A stretch of DNA of 64,000 nucleotides from Nicoliella spurrieriana (GCF_023380205.1 NZ_CP093361.1:1054001-1118000), one strand, 5' to 3'; shown: positions 19,865 to 31,544, counted from the stretch's first letter. Translations and numbers: made by a program. The notes: a model not told the origin generated them from the letters alone.

Positions 19865-22023
19865 GTAAGAAATCTTTAATTGGGAAACGAACAATTAAAC
19901 AAAATCGTAAATATTATGGGGTAGGCCTCTTCGGTTTATCCCTTTTCGTTTTTGTTCTAATGATATTACGATTTTCCTACATTGGACTTTTTAAAAATAT
20001 TAGCGATGTTAATTTAATTCAAAAAGCACAAAATTTATATACTCAGACTAGTGTCATTAAAGCCAAACGAGGGACCATTTATGATGCAAATGATCAACCA
20101 ATTGCTGAAGACACTAGTACCTATTCGATTTATGCTGTCCTTGATAAAAATCAAAAAAGTGTTAATGGAAAGCCAATTTACGTTGATAATAAGAAAAAAG
20201 TCGCTCGTTCATTATCTAAAATCTTACCAATTTCTTATAAGCGGGTCTTAAAAGATTTAAATCCCTCAAATAAAAATACTTTCCAGGTTGAATTTGGTAG
20301 TGCTGGCCAAAATATTTCATTAACAACGAAGCAAAAAATTGATGATCAGCATCTTCGTGGAATTAACTTTATTCAGCAACAATCAAGATTGTATCCAAAT
20401 GGAATTTTTGCTTCACACTTAATTGGAATTGCTTCTCCGTTTACGGATAATAAAACCGATAGTACTAGTTTAGTAGGTCAAATGGGCATTGAAAAAGCAT
20501 TTAATAATTATCTAACCGGAACCGATGGAATTAAAAAAGTTCAAAATGATGTTTATGGTTATCAATTACCTAATGGGGTTAAAAAGGATAAACCAGTTAA
20601 AAATGGTGATAATATTTATACAACGCTAGATTATCGACTGCAAACCTTGTTAGAAACTGAAATGTCTAGTGTTTATGCTCAAGTCCATCCTTCATCGATG
20701 AATGCGGTTTTGATGAATGCCAAAACTGGAGAGATTTTAGCAGCGACACAACGGCCGACTTTTAATGCTACAAATAAAGAGGGGATTGGGAGCATTTGGC
20801 GTGATACTTTGGTTGAAGATCAATTTGAACCAGGATCCACAATGAAAATATTTACCATGGCTGCAGCAATTAACAGTCACCATTATGACGGGAACGCTTA
20901 CTATCAATCTGGAAAATATGATATCGATGGTAATATCGTTCCTGATTGGAACCCAAGTGGTTGGGGGACAATTACTTATAATAAAGGATTTGCACTTTCT
21001 AGCAATGTTGCAATGGCCCATCTAGAGCAAAATATGGGCGCTAGTACTTGGATGGATTATATTAAACGGTTCCAATTCCTAAAAAGTGTTAATACTGGAC
21101 TAGATGGTGAGCAATCCGGAAGTGTTCAGTTTAAATATCCAATTGAACAAGCAAATACTGCATTTGGACAAGGAATTCAAGTTACATCAATGCAAATAAT
21201 GAGGGCGCTTTCTGCGGTTTCAAATGATGGTAAGATGCTACAACCACGGTTTATTACTAAAATCGTAAACCCTAATAATAATAAGGTTGTTAAATCTTAT
21301 CCCAAGAAGGTAGTCGGAACGCCAATTACTGCTAAAACCGCGAAAGAAGTTCGTCAACATATGGAAGACGTAGTATATAAACCATATGGAATTGGTGCTG
21401 ATTATAAAATTCCTGGATACCGAATTGCTGCTAAAACTGGAACTGCCCAGGTAAGTAATGGTAATGGAGGATATTCATCAGGTGATAATTCCTATCTATA
21501 CTCAGTTGCTGGAATGGCACCCGCTAGTGATCCTAAATATGTAATGTATATTACTATGAAGCAACCCAATTTAACTAATAGCAAGCTAACAGCATCTCAA
21601 TATTTAGCTGAAATTTTTAAACCGGTATTGAAGCGAGCTCTTTCTGAAGATAAAATTGGCAAAACTACAAATACTGTTAAAATGCCAACCCTAATTGGTT
21701 CCAGTGTTTCGGCTGCTAATCGTAAATTAGCAGCTGCTGGTGTCAGTGCAACCATCGTAGGGAGTGGAAATACGATTACTAAACAATCAGTCGTTGGCGG
21801 TGAAAAAATATTTAAGAACCGGAAGTTAATTTTAATTACCAATGGGGCACAGCGAATGATTAACTTAAAGGGTTGGAGTGAGTCAGATGTTTCTGTTTAC
21901 TGTCAATTAGTTGGTTTGAAGTTGAGAACTAGTGGTGAAGGAGTAGTTAAAGACCAAAGCATTGCAACGGGTGCATCAATAGAATCAAATAAGACGTTAG
22001 TAATTAAATTTAATAAAAATTAA
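19861..22023 (+). CDS. Septal class B penicillin-binding protein (PBP2B type) with PASTA domains
   Basis: A 720-residue transpeptidase that cross-links septal peptidoglycan. An N-terminal span (about residues 20-40) leads into a dimerisation domain. The transpeptidase domain has all three active-site motifs: STMK at 326-329 (nucleophile Ser326), SSN at 380-382 and KTG at 525-527. Two PASTA repeats occupy about residues 592-720. It overlaps ftsL by four bases. It equates to Bacillus PbpB or FtsI. Two PASTA domains after the catalytic domain are usual in this clade. Confidence 0.94.
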   Translation: MSKKSLIGKRTIKQNRKYYGVGLFGLSLFVFVLMILRFSYIGLFKNISDVNLIQKAQNLYTQTSVIKAKRGTIYDANDQPIAEDTSTYSIYAVLDKNQKSVNGKPIYVDNKKKVARSLSKILPISYKRVLKDLNPSNKNTFQVEFGSAGQNISLTTKQKIDDQHLRGINFIQQQSRLYPNGIFASHLIGIASPFTDNKTDSTSLVGQMGIEKAFNNYLTGTDGIKKVQNDVYGYQLPNGVKKDKPVKNGDNIYTTLDYRLQTLLETEMSSVYAQVHPSSMNAVLMNAKTGEILAATQRPTFNATNKEGIGSIWRDTLVEDQFEPGSTMKIFTMAAAINSHHYDGNAYYQSGKYDIDGNIVPDWNPSGWGTITYNKGFALSSNVAMAHLEQNMGASTWMDYIKRFQFLKSVNTGLDGEQSGSVQFKYPIEQANTAFGQGIQVTSMQIMRALSAVSNDGKMLQPRFITKIVNPNNNKVVKSYPKKVVGTPITAKTAKEVRQHMEDVVYKPYGIGADYKIPGYRIAAKTGTAQVSNGNGGYSSGDNSYLYSVAGMAPASDPKYVMYITMKQPNLTNSKLTASQYLAEIFKPVLKRALSEDKIGKTTNTVKMPTLIGSSVSAANRKLAAAGVSATIVGSGNTITKQSVVGGEKIFKNRKLILITNGAQRMINLKGWSESDVSVYCQLVGLKLRTSGEGVVKDQSIATGASIESNKTLVIKFNKN

Positions 22024-22037
22024 GGATTGATAAAATT

Positions 22038-22991
22038 ATGAATTGGATTGTACCAATAATAATTAGTTTTGTAATTACTTTAGTAGGAATGCCAAAACTA
22101 ATTAGTTATTTTAGAGCTAAACATGAAGGACAAATGATTAGAGAAGAAGGTCCTAAATGGCATGAAAAAAAATCTGGTACCCCTACGATGGGTGGATTAT
22201 GGTTTATCATTGCAATTATCATTACAAGCCTTGCTTATTCACTTTTTGTTGGTCAGATGAAACCAACGCTATTAATTTTGCTGTTCATTCTATTATTGTA
22301 TGGACTTCTTGGAATGTGGGATGATAGCATTAAAATTTTTAAACGCCAAAATGAAGGATTAAAAGCTTGGCAGAAATTATTAGGCCAAATTGTTGGTGGC
22401 GTTGTTTTTACATGGGTTTTTAGTTATTATTTTCCATTAGCATTACGGATTCCAGTAGTTGGAAATATCCATCTTGGTTGGTTATATGCACTTTTTATTA
22501 TTATTTGGCTGACTGGTTTTTCGAATGCTGTTAATCTAACTGACGGCTTAGATGGACTAGTTTCTGGGCTCTCAATCATTGCATTTGGTGCATATGGAAT
22601 CATCGCTTATTTCCAAGGACAGTTTGAAGTACTGATCTTCTGTTCATCGGTTGTTGGAGCGATGCTTGCATTTATTATTTTTAACCATAAACCTGCTAAA
22701 ATTTTTATGGGAGATATGGGTTCATTAGCACTAGGTGGTTCACTAGCGGCAGTTTCAATTCTACTTCATCATGAGTTATCGTTAATTTGGATCGGAATTG
22801 TATTTGTAATTGAAACCCTAAGCGTAATTATTCAAGTGACCTCGTTTAAATTAACTGGTAAACGAATTTTTAAGATGTCTCCAATTCATCATCATTTTGA
22901 AATGAGTGGTTGGTCTGAATGGAAGGTTGACATCGTTTTTTGGTTAGTTGGGTTATTTGCAGCTGTAACGGGATTGTTATTCATGATTTAA
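22038..22991 (+). CDS. mraY: Phospho-N-acetylmuramoyl-pentapeptide transferase
   Basis: A 317-residue protein with about ten membrane spans. It moves phospho-MurNAc-pentapeptide from UDP to undecaprenyl phosphate to form lipid I. Signatures are GTPTMGG near residue 47, [12 protein letters not shown] near 166 with the catalytic aspartates, and the cytoplasmic PIHHHFE loop near 282. Its length and order between pbp2B and murD are standard. Confidence 0.96.
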   Translation: MNWIVPIIISFVITLVGMPKLISYFRAKHEGQMIREEGPKWHEKKSGTPTMGGLWFIIAIIITSLAYSLFVGQMKPTLLILLFILLLYGLLGMWDDSIKIFKRQNEGLKAWQKLLGQIVGGVVFTWVFSYYFPLALRIPVVGNIHLGWLYALFIIIWLTGFSNAVNLTDGLDGLVSGLSIIAFGAYGIIAYFQGQFEVLIFCSSVVGAMLAFIIFNHKPAKIFMGDMGSLALGGSLAAVSILLHHELSLIWIGIVFVIETLSVIIQVTSFKLTGKRIFKMSPIHHHFEMSGWSEWKVDIVFWLVGLFAAVTGLLFMI

Positions 22992-23015
22992 TAGATTGAC
23001 TTGGAGGTAGACATG

Positions 23016-24392
23016 ATGAAGCAGATTAGTAGTTATCAAAATAAAAATATTTTGGTGTTAGGAGCTGGTAAAAGTGGCATCAATGCAGCTAATTTATTAG
23101 TTAAATTAGGTGCCAAAGTTACAATTAATGATTCTAAACCAGCAAACAAACTAAGTGGACTAAACCAATTAAATCCATCGATTAATGTGATTACTGGAGG
23201 TCATCCAGATAATTTATTGGATTCTAAATTTGATTTAATGGTAAAAAATCCAGGAATTCCATACGATAACGTTGTTGTTCAACGCGCTAGTGCTTTAAGA
23301 ATGCCAATTATTACTGAGGTGGAATTAGCTAGCGAAATTAACGATGGTGATTTAGTTTGTGTTACCGGGAGCAATGGTAAAACAACTACCACTACTATGA
23401 TTACTAAAATGCTAAATCAAGATCGTCACTCTGGAACTGCATATTCAGTTGGTAATATTGGAATTTCAGCTTCAAAGGTTGCTGAGCAAATTAATCCTGG
23501 TGATACAATGGTGATGGAGATTTCTAGTTTCATGTTATTAGGAATTACTACTTTACACCCACACATTGCAGTTCTTACTAATATTTTTGCAAACCATTTA
23601 GATTATCATAAAACGCGTGAAAATTATGTAAAGGCTAAGATGCGGATTACCATGAATCAGAATGAAAATGATTACTTCGTGGTTAATTTTGATTCTAATG
23701 AATTGCAGCAGCTGAGTAAGCAAAGTCGTGCTAAGGTAGTTCCATTTTCTAGGTTAGCTAAATCTAGGGATGGCGCATATGAAGAAAACGGAAAATTATA
23801 CTTTCAATCAAATTACATTATGGATGCTAAGGATATCAGAATTCCTGGTGAACAAAATGTTGAAAATGCATTAGCAGCAATTACAGTTGCCAAGATTGTT
23901 GGTAAATCTGATCAATCAATCAAACACGTCTTGACCACATTTGGTGGGGTTAGACACCGCGTCCAATATGTTTTGAGTGCTAACGGACGTAAGTACTATA
24001 ATGATTCTAAGGCAACTGATATTGAAGCTACTCAAATGGCATTACGTGGCTTTAAAGCTCCAATTATTTTATTAGCAGGTGGATTAGATCGGGGTTATAC
24101 ATTTGATAAGTTAGTCCCTGATTTAGCTGAACATGTAAAGGGAATTGTTTTATTTGGTCAGACTAAATATCTATTGAAGGATGCTGCTGAAAAAGCAGGA
24201 ATCCGACAAATTAAATTGGTAAACACCTTAGATGAGGCGGTTCCAGTTGCTGAATCAATGAGTGCTCCCGGGGATATTGTATTATTATCGCCAGCAAATG
24301 CTAGTTGGGATCAATTTGAAACATTTGAAGTTCGTGGTGATGAATTTATTAAAGATGTAGAACAACTAACTGGAAAACAGGAGGAAAAATAA
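23016..24392 (+). CDS. murD: UDP-N-acetylmuramoylalanine--D-glutamate ligase
   Basis: A 458-residue Mur ligase adding D-Glu to UDP-MurNAc-L-Ala. An N-terminal nucleotide fold ([10 protein letters not shown]), the ATP loop [11 protein letters not shown] (about residues 116-126), and the C-terminal motifs YNDSKATD and [12 protein letters not shown] are present. GGAGG precedes two adjacent ATGs at 23013 and 23016; I use the second for spacing, but either is possible. It overlaps murG by one base (TAATG). Confidence 0.95.
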   Translation: MKQISSYQNKNILVLGAGKSGINAANLLVKLGAKVTINDSKPANKLSGLNQLNPSINVITGGHPDNLLDSKFDLMVKNPGIPYDNVVVQRASALRMPIITEVELASEINDGDLVCVTGSNGKTTTTTMITKMLNQDRHSGTAYSVGNIGISASKVAEQINPGDTMVMEISSFMLLGITTLHPHIAVLTNIFANHLDYHKTRENYVKAKMRITMNQNENDYFVVNFDSNELQQLSKQSRAKVVPFSRLAKSRDGAYEENGKLYFQSNYIMDAKDIRIPGEQNVENALAAITVAKIVGKSDQSIKHVLTTFGGVRHRVQYVLSANGRKYYNDSKATDIEATQMALRGFKAPIILLAGGLDRGYTFDKLVPDLAEHVKGIVLFGQTKYLLKDAAEKAGIRQIKLVNTLDEAVPVAESMSAPGDIVLLSPANASWDQFETFEVRGDEFIKDVEQLTGKQEEK

Positions 24393-25486
24393 TGCGTTTG
24401 ATTGTATCAGGTGGTGGAACTGGTGGGCATATTTATCCTGCACTGGCTCTAATTGAAGAGGTAAAAAAACAAGAACCAGATTCTCAAATTTTATACATTG
24501 GTTCTACTCGTGGATTGGAAAAAGATATTGTTCCACAACGTGGAATCGAATTTAAAGAATTAAAAATTCAGGGATTTAAACGTTCATTATCATTGGATAA
24601 CATTAAGACTGTTAGTTTATTTTTACGAAGCGTTCATGACTCTAAAAAAATTATTAAGCAATTTAAGCCAGATATTGTAATTGGGACCGGTGGTTATGTT
24701 TCTGGAGCGGTTGTCTATGCTGCTAATCGTTTACATGTCAAAACAATGATTCACGAACAAAACAGTGTTGTCGGATTAACTAACCGGTTCTTATCTCATT
24801 ATGTTAATAAGATTGGAATTGCTTTTAAAGTAGCTGCCAGTCAATTTCCAAAGGACAAGGTTACTTTTGTTGGCAATCCTCGTGCCCAACAGGCTGCTAG
24901 TGTGGTTAGTCATTTTAAATGGTCTGAATATGGATTAAATGATGACCAACCAACGGTATTGATATTTGGTGGCAGTCAAGGTGCTCTTAAAATTAATGAG
25001 TCAACCATTAGTGCAATGAAGGAGTTTAGTAAGCGTAATTACCAGGTCCTATTTGTTACGGGCCAAAATCGATATCAAACTGTTAAAACGGAGCTTGGTA
25101 ATCAGCAGTTAGGGAAAAACATTGTAATTAAACCTTATATCTCTAATATGCCAGAAATGCTTCCGAAGGTCTCATTAATTGTTGGGCGGGCTGGAGCAAC
25201 TAGCTTAGCTGAAATTACTGCAATTGGGATTCCATCAATTTTAATTCCAAGCCCATATGTTACTGCTGATCATCAAACTAAGAATGCCAAAAGTTTAGTT
25301 GATGGTAAGGCGGCATTAATGATTACCGAAGATGATTTGAATGCTAATTCATTGGTTGAAGGAATTGATGAATTGATGCATGATGATCATAAACGTAATG
25401 AAATGGCACAAAACGCTAAAAAAATTGGGGTGCCAGATGCAGCAACAAGGCTCTATAAGGAAATGCGCTCAGTAATTGATAAATAA
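24392..25486 (+). CDS. murG: UDP-GlcNAc:lipid I GlcNAc transferase MurG
   Basis: A 364-residue GT28 enzyme on the inner membrane face, converting lipid I to lipid II. Motifs: [13 protein letters not shown] at the N-terminus, IGTGGYVSG near residue 90, [11 protein letters not shown] near 191, and the donor site [11 protein letters not shown] near 265. The start overlaps the murD stop by one base, so translation is coupled. Confidence 0.95.
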   Translation: MRLIVSGGGTGGHIYPALALIEEVKKQEPDSQILYIGSTRGLEKDIVPQRGIEFKELKIQGFKRSLSLDNIKTVSLFLRSVHDSKKIIKQFKPDIVIGTGGYVSGAVVYAANRLHVKTMIHEQNSVVGLTNRFLSHYVNKIGIAFKVAASQFPKDKVTFVGNPRAQQAASVVSHFKWSEYGLNDDQPTVLIFGGSQGALKINESTISAMKEFSKRNYQVLFVTGQNRYQTVKTELGNQQLGKNIVIKPYISNMPEMLPKVSLIVGRAGATSLAEITAIGIPSILIPSPYVTADHQTKNAKSLVDGKAALMITEDDLNANSLVEGIDELMHDDHKRNEMAQNAKKIGVPDAATRLYKEMRSVIDK

Positions 25487-25506
25487 TTATAAAGGGGGTT
25501 TGTTAA

Positions 25507-26343
25507 ATGGCTAGGATTGGGAAGAACAATCAAAAAAATACTACCGAACAGACTCCCTGGGAGCAGTATCAAAATCGTTATCAAAAAAACGAAAAAGTTA
25601 AAAATCGTTTTTTTGGAAATCGATTTAATTTTCAATGGAAATTAAAATTGAATGCTGCATTTATGAGATTTAGTATCGTAATGGGCCTACTAGTTCTAAT
25701 GTTAATTTCTCTTATATACTTAGTTTCACCATTGAGTAGGGTTTCACAAAAATCAATTACTGGTAACCATAAGTTACAAACAGATGAGATTATTACCTCA
25801 ATTCCGATTAAAAATGGTGATTCGATAATTCATATTTTAAACCATCGTCAACAAATTATTAGTAAATTTCTAAAATCTAATCCACAGGTTAAGAGTGCTA
25901 GCTTTGATGTTAATCATCTTAATCGTGTTAAATTTACAATTGTTGAATATGGAACCGCAGGTTATTTATATAGTCAGGATAAATATTATATTGTATTAGA
26001 TAACGGCGAAATTATTAATAAGTATATCTTAACGCCATCTTCCAGCCTGCCTATTTTTGTAAATTTTAAACCTAATAATAATTTAAAGATGATGACGGTT
26101 CAATACAGTAAACTTTCAAAGACGGTTAAACAAAATATTATTAAAATCGAAAAAGCGCCTACTAGTTATGATCCACAGAGAATTAAACTAACTATGCATG
26201 ATAAAAACATTGTTTACGCTAGAAGTGATACATTAGCATCTAAAATGAGTTACTATCCATCAATTGTTTCTAAAATCAAGAAACCATCAATTATTAATCT
26301 AGAAGTAGGAGCATATTCATACCCTATTAAATATAAAAAATAA
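25507..26343 (+). CDS. divIB: Cell division protein DivIB/FtsQ
   Basis: A 278-residue bitopic division protein with a polar cytoplasmic N-terminus, one membrane span (about residues 56-76) and an extracellular POTRA domain (about 80-150), followed by the beta domain. FtsQ/DivIB binds FtsL and DivIC. A GGGGG site precedes the ATG. Sequence drift is high in this family, so the call rests on topology, the POTRA region and its place between murG and ftsA. Confidence 0.87.
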   Translation: MARIGKNNQKNTTEQTPWEQYQNRYQKNEKVKNRFFGNRFNFQWKLKLNAAFMRFSIVMGLLVLMLISLIYLVSPLSRVSQKSITGNHKLQTDEIITSIPIKNGDSIIHILNHRQQIISKFLKSNPQVKSASFDVNHLNRVKFTIVEYGTAGYLYSQDKYYIVLDNGEIINKYILTPSSSLPIFVNFKPNNNLKMMTVQYSKLSKTVKQNIIKIEKAPTSYDPQRIKLTMHDKNIVYARSDTLASKMSYYPSIVSKIKKPSIINLEVGAYSYPIKYKK

Positions 26344-26385
26344 TGTTAATATTATTTGGTTAATCTTTTGTAATGTAACGGTTTG

Positions 26386-26394
26386 TGTTAAAAT
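26386..26394 (+). promoter_or_regulatory. Extended -10 promoter candidate for ftsA-ftsZ
   Basis: TGTTAAAAT lies about 110 bases before ftsA in the 160-base divIB-ftsA gap. A weak TTGTAA sits 15 bases upstream of the hexamer. Confidence 0.35.
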
Positions 26395-26503
26395 TATCTT
26401 GATTTTAATACGAGTTATTTTTCATTTAAGCATAATTAAAATGGAGTTAATTATTAATACTCAATTAAAAATAATCTAAAATATTGGAGGTCCCCCAGCT
26501 AAT

Positions 26504-27847
26504 ATGGATAATTCAGGAATGTATGTTGGACTGGACATTGGAACTACCTCTATCAAGGTTATTGTTGCTGAAGAAGTTAAGGGACAGATGAACGTCCTAG
26601 GAGTTGGAAATTCTAATTCTGAGGGTGTCGATCGCGGCATCATCGTTGACATCGATAAAGCAGCTCTTTCAATTAAAAACGCAGTTAATCAGGCTGAGGA
26701 AAAGGCAAGTATTCAAATTCATGACGTTGTGGTTGGAATTCCTGCTAATTTAATTAAGATTGAACCTTGTAGTGGGATGGTTGCAATTTCTGACCAGTCC
26801 AGAGAAATAAAAGATTCAGATGTACAACAAGTGACGGTTTCTGCAATGGTTAAAAATTTACCACCAGAAAGACAGGTTATTGATGCAATTCCAGACCAAT
26901 TTATCGTTGATGGATTTGATGGGATTAGGGATCCACGTGGGATGGTCGGTGTTCGCCTAGAGATGCGTGGTCACATCATTACTGGCCCTAGGACAATTGT
27001 TCATAACGTTGAGCGAGCAGTTCAAAAAGCAGGCTTAACAATTGAGTCCACGATTGTTAGTCCATTAGCTTTAGGAAAGTACCTGCTTAATGATGGTGAA
27101 CAAGACTTTGGAACAATTGTAGTTGATTTAGGAGGTGGACAATCCACCGCTGCTGTTATTCATAATCACCAGTTAAAGTACACTACCGTTGACAAAGAGG
27201 GCGGCGAGTTCATTACTAAGGATATTTCAGTGGTTTTGAATACCTCAATGGAAAGTGCTGAAAAATTAAAACGAGATTATGGATATGCTGATTCTGTTGA
27301 TGCTTCAGATGAAAATAAATTTCCAATTGAGGTGGTGGGTCAAAGTCAACCATCACAAATCTCTGAAAAAATTCTTTCCGAAATTATTCAGGCCAGATTA
27401 GAACAAATTTTTAGTAGGTTAAAACAGGGATTAAATCAAGTTTCTGCTTTGGGACTTCCTGGTGGAATTGTTTTAACAGGTGGGGTTTCAGCTCTTCCTG
27501 GAATTGCTTCCTTAGCTGCTGATACCTTTAATAATAATGTTAAAATCTTTATTCCTGATCAGATGGGATTAAGGCATCCGTCGTATTCATTATCATTAGC
27601 ATTGGTATCATATCGTGGTAATATGAGTGAAATTGAAGTTTTGGTTCGTTCTGTACTAAAAAATGGAGTTACTTTTAAAACAAACGATATTGAAAATACT
27701 AATAATGAATCAGATTATCAAAATGAATACGAAAATCAAAACTTTGACGAAACCGAGCCAATGGATGAACCTACGTCTCGTTCTAAAAGTAAAAATAAAC
27801 TAGGCAAATCGATTACCGGATTTTTCCGTAGGTTAATCGATGATTAA
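26504..27847 (+). CDS. ftsA: Cell division protein FtsA
   Basis: A 447-residue actin-like protein that tethers FtsZ to the membrane. Actin-fold motifs: GLDIGTTSIK (residues about 9-18), the phosphate-2 loop VVDLGGGQS near 206, and VLTGGVSALPGI near 325. After an acidic linker (about 390-425) it ends in a basic amphipathic helix (GKSITGFFRRLIDD), the expected membrane anchor. FtsZ follows after 19 bases. Confidence 0.95.
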   Translation: MDNSGMYVGLDIGTTSIKVIVAEEVKGQMNVLGVGNSNSEGVDRGIIVDIDKAALSIKNAVNQAEEKASIQIHDVVVGIPANLIKIEPCSGMVAISDQSREIKDSDVQQVTVSAMVKNLPPERQVIDAIPDQFIVDGFDGIRDPRGMVGVRLEMRGHIITGPRTIVHNVERAVQKAGLTIESTIVSPLALGKYLLNDGEQDFGTIVVDLGGGQSTAAVIHNHQLKYTTVDKEGGEFITKDISVVLNTSMESAEKLKRDYGYADSVDASDENKFPIEVVGQSQPSQISEKILSEIIQARLEQIFSRLKQGLNQVSALGLPGGIVLTGGVSALPGIASLAADTFNNNVKIFIPDQMGLRHPSYSLSLALVSYRGNMSEIEVLVRSVLKNGVTFKTNDIENTNNESDYQNEYENQNFDETEPMDEPTSRSKSKNKLGKSITGFFRRLIDD

Positions 27848-27866
27848 ATAAACGGAGGAATTTACA

Positions 27867-29129
27867 ATGGAATTTTCATTAGATGAACCTGAAAACAAGG
27901 GTGCTAAAATAAAAGTAATTGGAATTGGTGGCGGAGGTAGCAATGCTGTTAATCGGATGATTGCAGATGACGTTAAGGGTGTTGAATTTATTGTTGCTAA
28001 CACTGATGTTCAAGCTTTAGATACCTCTCAGGCCCAAGTTAAAATTCAATTGGGACCTAAATTAACCCGTGGATTAGGTGCAGGCTCAAATCCAGAAGTT
28101 GGTAGTAAAGCTGCTGAAGAAAGTGAAGATGCAATTGGAGAAGCCCTTGATGGGGCTGATATGGTATTTATTACTGCTGGAATGGGTGGTGGTACTGGTA
28201 ACGGTGCTGCTCCAATTGCTGCTAAAATTGCTAAAGATCAAGGTGCATTGACCGTTGGAGTTGTTACGCGTCCCTTTAGTTTTGAAGGACCTAAGCGGAC
28301 TCGTTATGCAGCCGAAGGGGTCACAGCTTTAAAGGAAAACGTTGACACGTTAGTTGTAATTGCAAATAATCGTTTATTAGAAATGGTTGATAAGAAGACC
28401 CCGATGATGGAAGCATTTAAAGCAGCTGATAATGTGTTACGTCAAGGGGTTCAAGGAATTTCTGATTTAATTACTAATCCTGGCTATGTTAACCTGGATT
28501 TCGCTGACGTTAAATCAATCATGCAAAATCAGGGTTCTGCATTAATGGGTGTTGGAACTGCGAGTGGTGAGAATCGTGCCGCTGAAGCCACTAAAAAAGC
28601 CATCTCATCACCGTTATTGGAAGCTTCAATTGAGGGGGCGCAGCAGGTACTACTGAACATTTCTGGTGGACCTGATCTTTCGTTATTTGAAGCTCAAAGT
28701 GCTTCTGATATCGTTACTGAAGCTACTAAAAATGATATTAACATTATTTTCGGGACTTCCATCGATAATAACTTGGGTGATGAAATTCGGGTAACCGTTA
28801 TTGCAACTGGGATTGATGAACAAAATAACAATCAATCTACTAGTAGCAATGTTAACAGCCGTCCTAATGTAGGAAATTCACAACCAAAGCCTAATCATAA
28901 CTCAAATGATAATGTTACAAAGCCACGGTCGAATGTGCAAAATGATCCAATGAATAATTGGAATATTAATGACCAACCAGTTCATAATGATAATCAAAAT
29001 CAAAAACCTGAACATTCTAGTTTTGATCCATTTGATGCAAATAACGTTAATACTGGATCTAACGATAATAATGATTCTGATGATGACGATTTACCACCAT
29101 TCTTTAAGTTACGTCGTCGTAATAAGTAG
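27867..29129 (+). CDS. ftsZ: Cell division protein FtsZ
   Basis: A 420-residue tubulin-like GTPase forming the Z ring. The signature GGGTGNG is at residues 107-113, with the T7 loop [11 protein letters not shown] near 207. The C-terminal linker (about 320-400) is rich in Asn, Asp and Gln, and the protein ends in the conserved peptide [13 protein letters not shown], which binds FtsA and SepF. A GGAGG site precedes the ATG. Confidence 0.97.
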   Translation: MEFSLDEPENKGAKIKVIGIGGGGSNAVNRMIADDVKGVEFIVANTDVQALDTSQAQVKIQLGPKLTRGLGAGSNPEVGSKAAEESEDAIGEALDGADMVFITAGMGGGTGNGAAPIAAKIAKDQGALTVGVVTRPFSFEGPKRTRYAAEGVTALKENVDTLVVIANNRLLEMVDKKTPMMEAFKAADNVLRQGVQGISDLITNPGYVNLDFADVKSIMQNQGSALMGVGTASGENRAAEATKKAISSPLLEASIEGAQQVLLNISGGPDLSLFEAQSASDIVTEATKNDINIIFGTSIDNNLGDEIRVTVIATGIDEQNNNQSTSSNVNSRPNVGNSQPKPNHNSNDNVTKPRSNVQNDPMNNWNINDQPVHNDNQNQKPEHSSFDPFDANNVNTGSNDNNDSDDDDLPPFFKLRRRNK

Positions 29130-29155
29130 TTACTTTTTTAGGGAGGAGTGGTTTT

Positions 29156-29605
29156 TTGTCTGATAAGTTTAAGTTTAGTAAGTTCTTTGGACTTGATGAT
29201 GAGGATAGTTCTAATCAAGTGAACGAGCCAAATGAACATCAGCCTAAGTCAAAGATCAATCCTGAACAACCAAATCCCCAACCCTCGATTTCCCAACTTG
29301 ATTCTAAAATTGTTTCAATTCAGCAGAAACAAAATCAAAGTAGTAAAATTTCAATCTTTGAGCCTAGGGTTTATTCAGATGCTAAAAAGATTAGTAGTAG
29401 CTTGATTGATAATAATGCTGCAATTGTTAATTTTGATCACACTGATAATAATTCAATTACTAGAATTATTGATTTTTTAAGTGGAACGGTATTTACACTT
29501 GATGGTAGTGTCGAAAGAATTGGCGACCGGGTGTTTTTATTTACACCCCATAAATTTGAAATTAGTGGTGATGATAAGGGAGATTTAAGGGATCATTTTA
29601 GATAA
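29156..29605 (+). CDS. sepF: Cell division protein SepF
   Basis: A 149-residue FtsZ-bundling, membrane-binding division protein. The C-terminal SepF domain is visible (EPRVYSDAKKISSSLI, IIDFLSGTVFTLDGSVERIG). The middle is polar and probably disordered. Translation starts at TTG 29156, nine bases after GGGAGG. The ftsZ-sepF-yggT-ylmH-divIVA order is typical for Firmicutes. Confidence 0.92.
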   Translation: MSDKFKFSKFFGLDDEDSSNQVNEPNEHQPKSKINPEQPNPQPSISQLDSKIVSIQQKQNQSSKISIFEPRVYSDAKKISSSLIDNNAAIVNFDHTDNNSITRIIDFLSGTVFTLDGSVERIGDRVFLFTPHKFEISGDDKGDLRDHFR

Positions 29606-29622
29606 GGAGTTGGACTGAATAA

Positions 29623-29904
29623 ATGTTGACCACCGTTATTGATTTAATTTTTTTCATTTTGAATCGATTAATATCACTTTATATGATCATCATTGTTATT
29701 TATTGTCTACTAATTTGGCTTCCCAATGCAGCTTATTCTAAGTTTGGTCAATTTATAGCTCGATTTGTAGCACCATTTTTAAGATTATTTAGCTTTGCTA
29801 GAATTGGAATGGTTGATATATCGCCCGTAATTGCATTAATTGTTCTACAAGTTTTACAATCCATTTTAATGAGAATAGAAATTCTGGTGTTAAATTTATT
29901 ATGA
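29623..29904 (+). CDS. YggT-family membrane protein
   Basis: A 93-residue protein with two membrane spans in the YggT (YlmG) family, found between sepF and ylmH in most Firmicutes and linked by context to division-site organisation; its molecular function is not settled. The RSR-like AAGGAG is 12-13 bases from the ATG, which is rather far. The stop overlaps the next ATG as ATGA. Confidence 0.85.
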   Translation: MLTTVIDLIFFILNRLISLYMIIIVIYCLLIWLPNAAYSKFGQFIARFVAPFLRLFSFARIGMVDISPVIALIVLQVLQSILMRIEILVLNLL

Positions 29905-30683
29905 ATGAAAATATAGAACAACATTTTAGAAGGGATGAAATTCCATTTCTAGAATTAATGGATGACTTAGTTTCTCAGACAATTACTGAATATCGCCCTA
30001 TTTTAACTAGTTTTTTGAATCCCAGACAGATGTACCTATTACAAATTATCGTTAATAGTTATGAAGATGTTAAGGTATCTTACTTTGGTGGGCTACATAA
30101 TTCTGAGATGAAACGTGCGCTGATTTATCCTAGCTATTTTGAGCCAAATGATAGTGACTTTAAGCTATGTCTTTTTGAAATTAAATATCCAACAAAGTTT
30201 GCTAATTTACATCATGGTCAGATTTTGGGGACTCTAATGGGTTCTGGAATCGAACGCAATGTAATTGGAGATATTTTATTTGATGGAGTGCGATGGCAGT
30301 TTGTTACGGAAGAAGAGATGCAAATTTATTTGGAGGGGCAAATTGACCGGATTGGTAAAATCAAGGTTGATTTACAGAAACTACCCATTAATAAAATAAT
30401 TGAGCCACTAGATGAGTGGAAGGAAGTTAACACAACTGTTTCTTCATTGCGTATTGATAATGTGATTTCAAAAGGATTCAATATTTCAAGAAATATTGCA
30501 AAAGATTTGGTTAAACATGGTAAAATACATTTGAATTGGGGCGAATTTGATCGGCCCGATTATGAATTAGAAATAAATGACGTTCTATCAGTACGTGGGT
30601 ATGGTCGCTTAAGGGTTTCACAGGTACTGGGAGTTAGTCGGCGAAATAAATTAAGAATTAGTTTATCAATACTAAAAAAATGA
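29901..30683 (+). CDS. YlmH-like S4-domain RNA-binding protein
   Basis: A 260-residue protein: an N-terminal YlmH-specific domain (AYFGGLHNSEMKRALI-like region near residue 55-75) and a C-terminal S4 domain (about 180-255, LRIDNVISKGFNISRNIA). Relatives bind ribosomal RNA and help rescue stalled large subunits, while the gene position links it to division. It overlaps yggT by four bases. Confidence 0.88.
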   Translation: MNENIEQHFRRDEIPFLELMDDLVSQTITEYRPILTSFLNPRQMYLLQIIVNSYEDVKVSYFGGLHNSEMKRALIYPSYFEPNDSDFKLCLFEIKYPTKFANLHHGQILGTLMGSGIERNVIGDILFDGVRWQFVTEEEMQIYLEGQIDRIGKIKVDLQKLPINKIIEPLDEWKEVNTTVSSLRIDNVISKGFNISRNIAKDLVKHGKIHLNWGEFDRPDYELEINDVLSVRGYGRLRVSQVLGVSRRNKLRISLSILKK

Positions 30684-30699
30684 TTTGGGGGAATACAAA

Positions 30700-31533
30700 A
30701 TGGTACTAAGTCCACAAGATATTCATAACAAAGAATTTTCAGTTAAAATGCGTGGGTATAACATTGATCAAGTTAACGATTTTTTGGATCAAATCATTAA
30801 AGACTATCAGATTACAATTAAACAAAATGACGATTTAAGAACCGCTTTAAATCAGACGCAGTCTCAATTAAAGCGGTTCAATGAAATGCAAAATTCACTT
30901 AATCAATCAATTTTAGTTGCCCAACAAGCTGCTGATGAAGTTAAAAATAATGCCACTGGAAATGCTCAAACTGTTCTGAATGAAGCTAAACAGCAGGCTC
31001 AAAAAATAGTTAATGATGCTACTAACAAAGCTCAAACGGTTGTTAACAGCGCTAACCAACAAGCTGGGACAATTATTAATAACGCTAAGCAACAATCTGA
31101 TCAAATGATTGCTGATTCTAGTCAGCAGGCATCTGCTTTAACTACTCAGATTACGACTTTGAAGTCAACTAGTCGTGATCTTCGTGAGAAAATAGTTCAT
31201 TTATTACAAGGACAGTTAGCATTGGCACAAAATCATGATTGGGATGAATTGCTAAATTCTGATAATAATAATTCTAATCCCGCTCCTGCTCAAAATCCGG
31301 AGCCAGCACCTAATAATTCATTTAACCAAGGGGCTCATTTTGCTGGGAATAATGATTTGAATCAAGCGCCTAACTTCAATCAGAATAGTTCTAATAATGA
31401 AATGGCATATAACCTTGACAACATGCAAGGACAGAGTGTAAAATCTAGTCAAGATCAAGGTGGTAATGGTACTTCATCTGAGATTGAAGCGAATACCGTT
31501 TACTATCCTGATGGATCTTCAAGACAAATTTAA
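30700..31533 (+). CDS. divIVA: Septum-site/polar scaffold DivIVA
   Basis: A 277-residue coiled-coil protein recruited to curved membrane. The N-terminal lipid-binding head is standard (LSPQDIHNKEFSVKMRGY, NIDQVNDFLDQI). A coiled coil follows, including six consecutive 11-residue repeats at residues 84-149. The tail (about 185-277) is rich in Asn, Gln, Pro and Ser and probably disordered. I placed the start at ATG 30700, eight bases after GGGGG; an earlier TTG at 30685 overlaps that site. Confidence 0.93.
   Translation: MVLSPQDIHNKEFSVKMRGYNIDQVNDFLDQIIKDYQITIKQNDDLRTALNQTQSQLKRFNEMQNSLNQSILVAQQAADEVKNNATGNAQTVLNEAKQQAQKIVNDATNKAQTVVNSANQQAGTIINNAKQQSDQMIADSSQQASALTTQITTLKSTSRDLREKIVHLLQGQLALAQNHDWDELLNSDNNNSNPAPAQNPEPAPNNSFNQGAHFAGNNDLNQAPNFNQNSSNNEMAYNLDNMQGQSVKSSQDQGGNGTSSEIEANTVYYPDGSSRQI
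30949..31146 (+). repeat. Six 33-base repeats encoding 11-residue units in divIVA
   Basis: The units read NATGNAQTVLN, EAKQQAQKIVN, DATNKAQTVVN, SANQQAGTIIN, NAKQQSDQMIA and DSSQQASALTT. Alanines recur at positions 2 and 6, hydrophobics at 9-10 and Asn at 11, a hendecad coiled-coil pattern. Confidence 0.8.
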
Positions 31534-31544
31534 TAGCATTCAAT

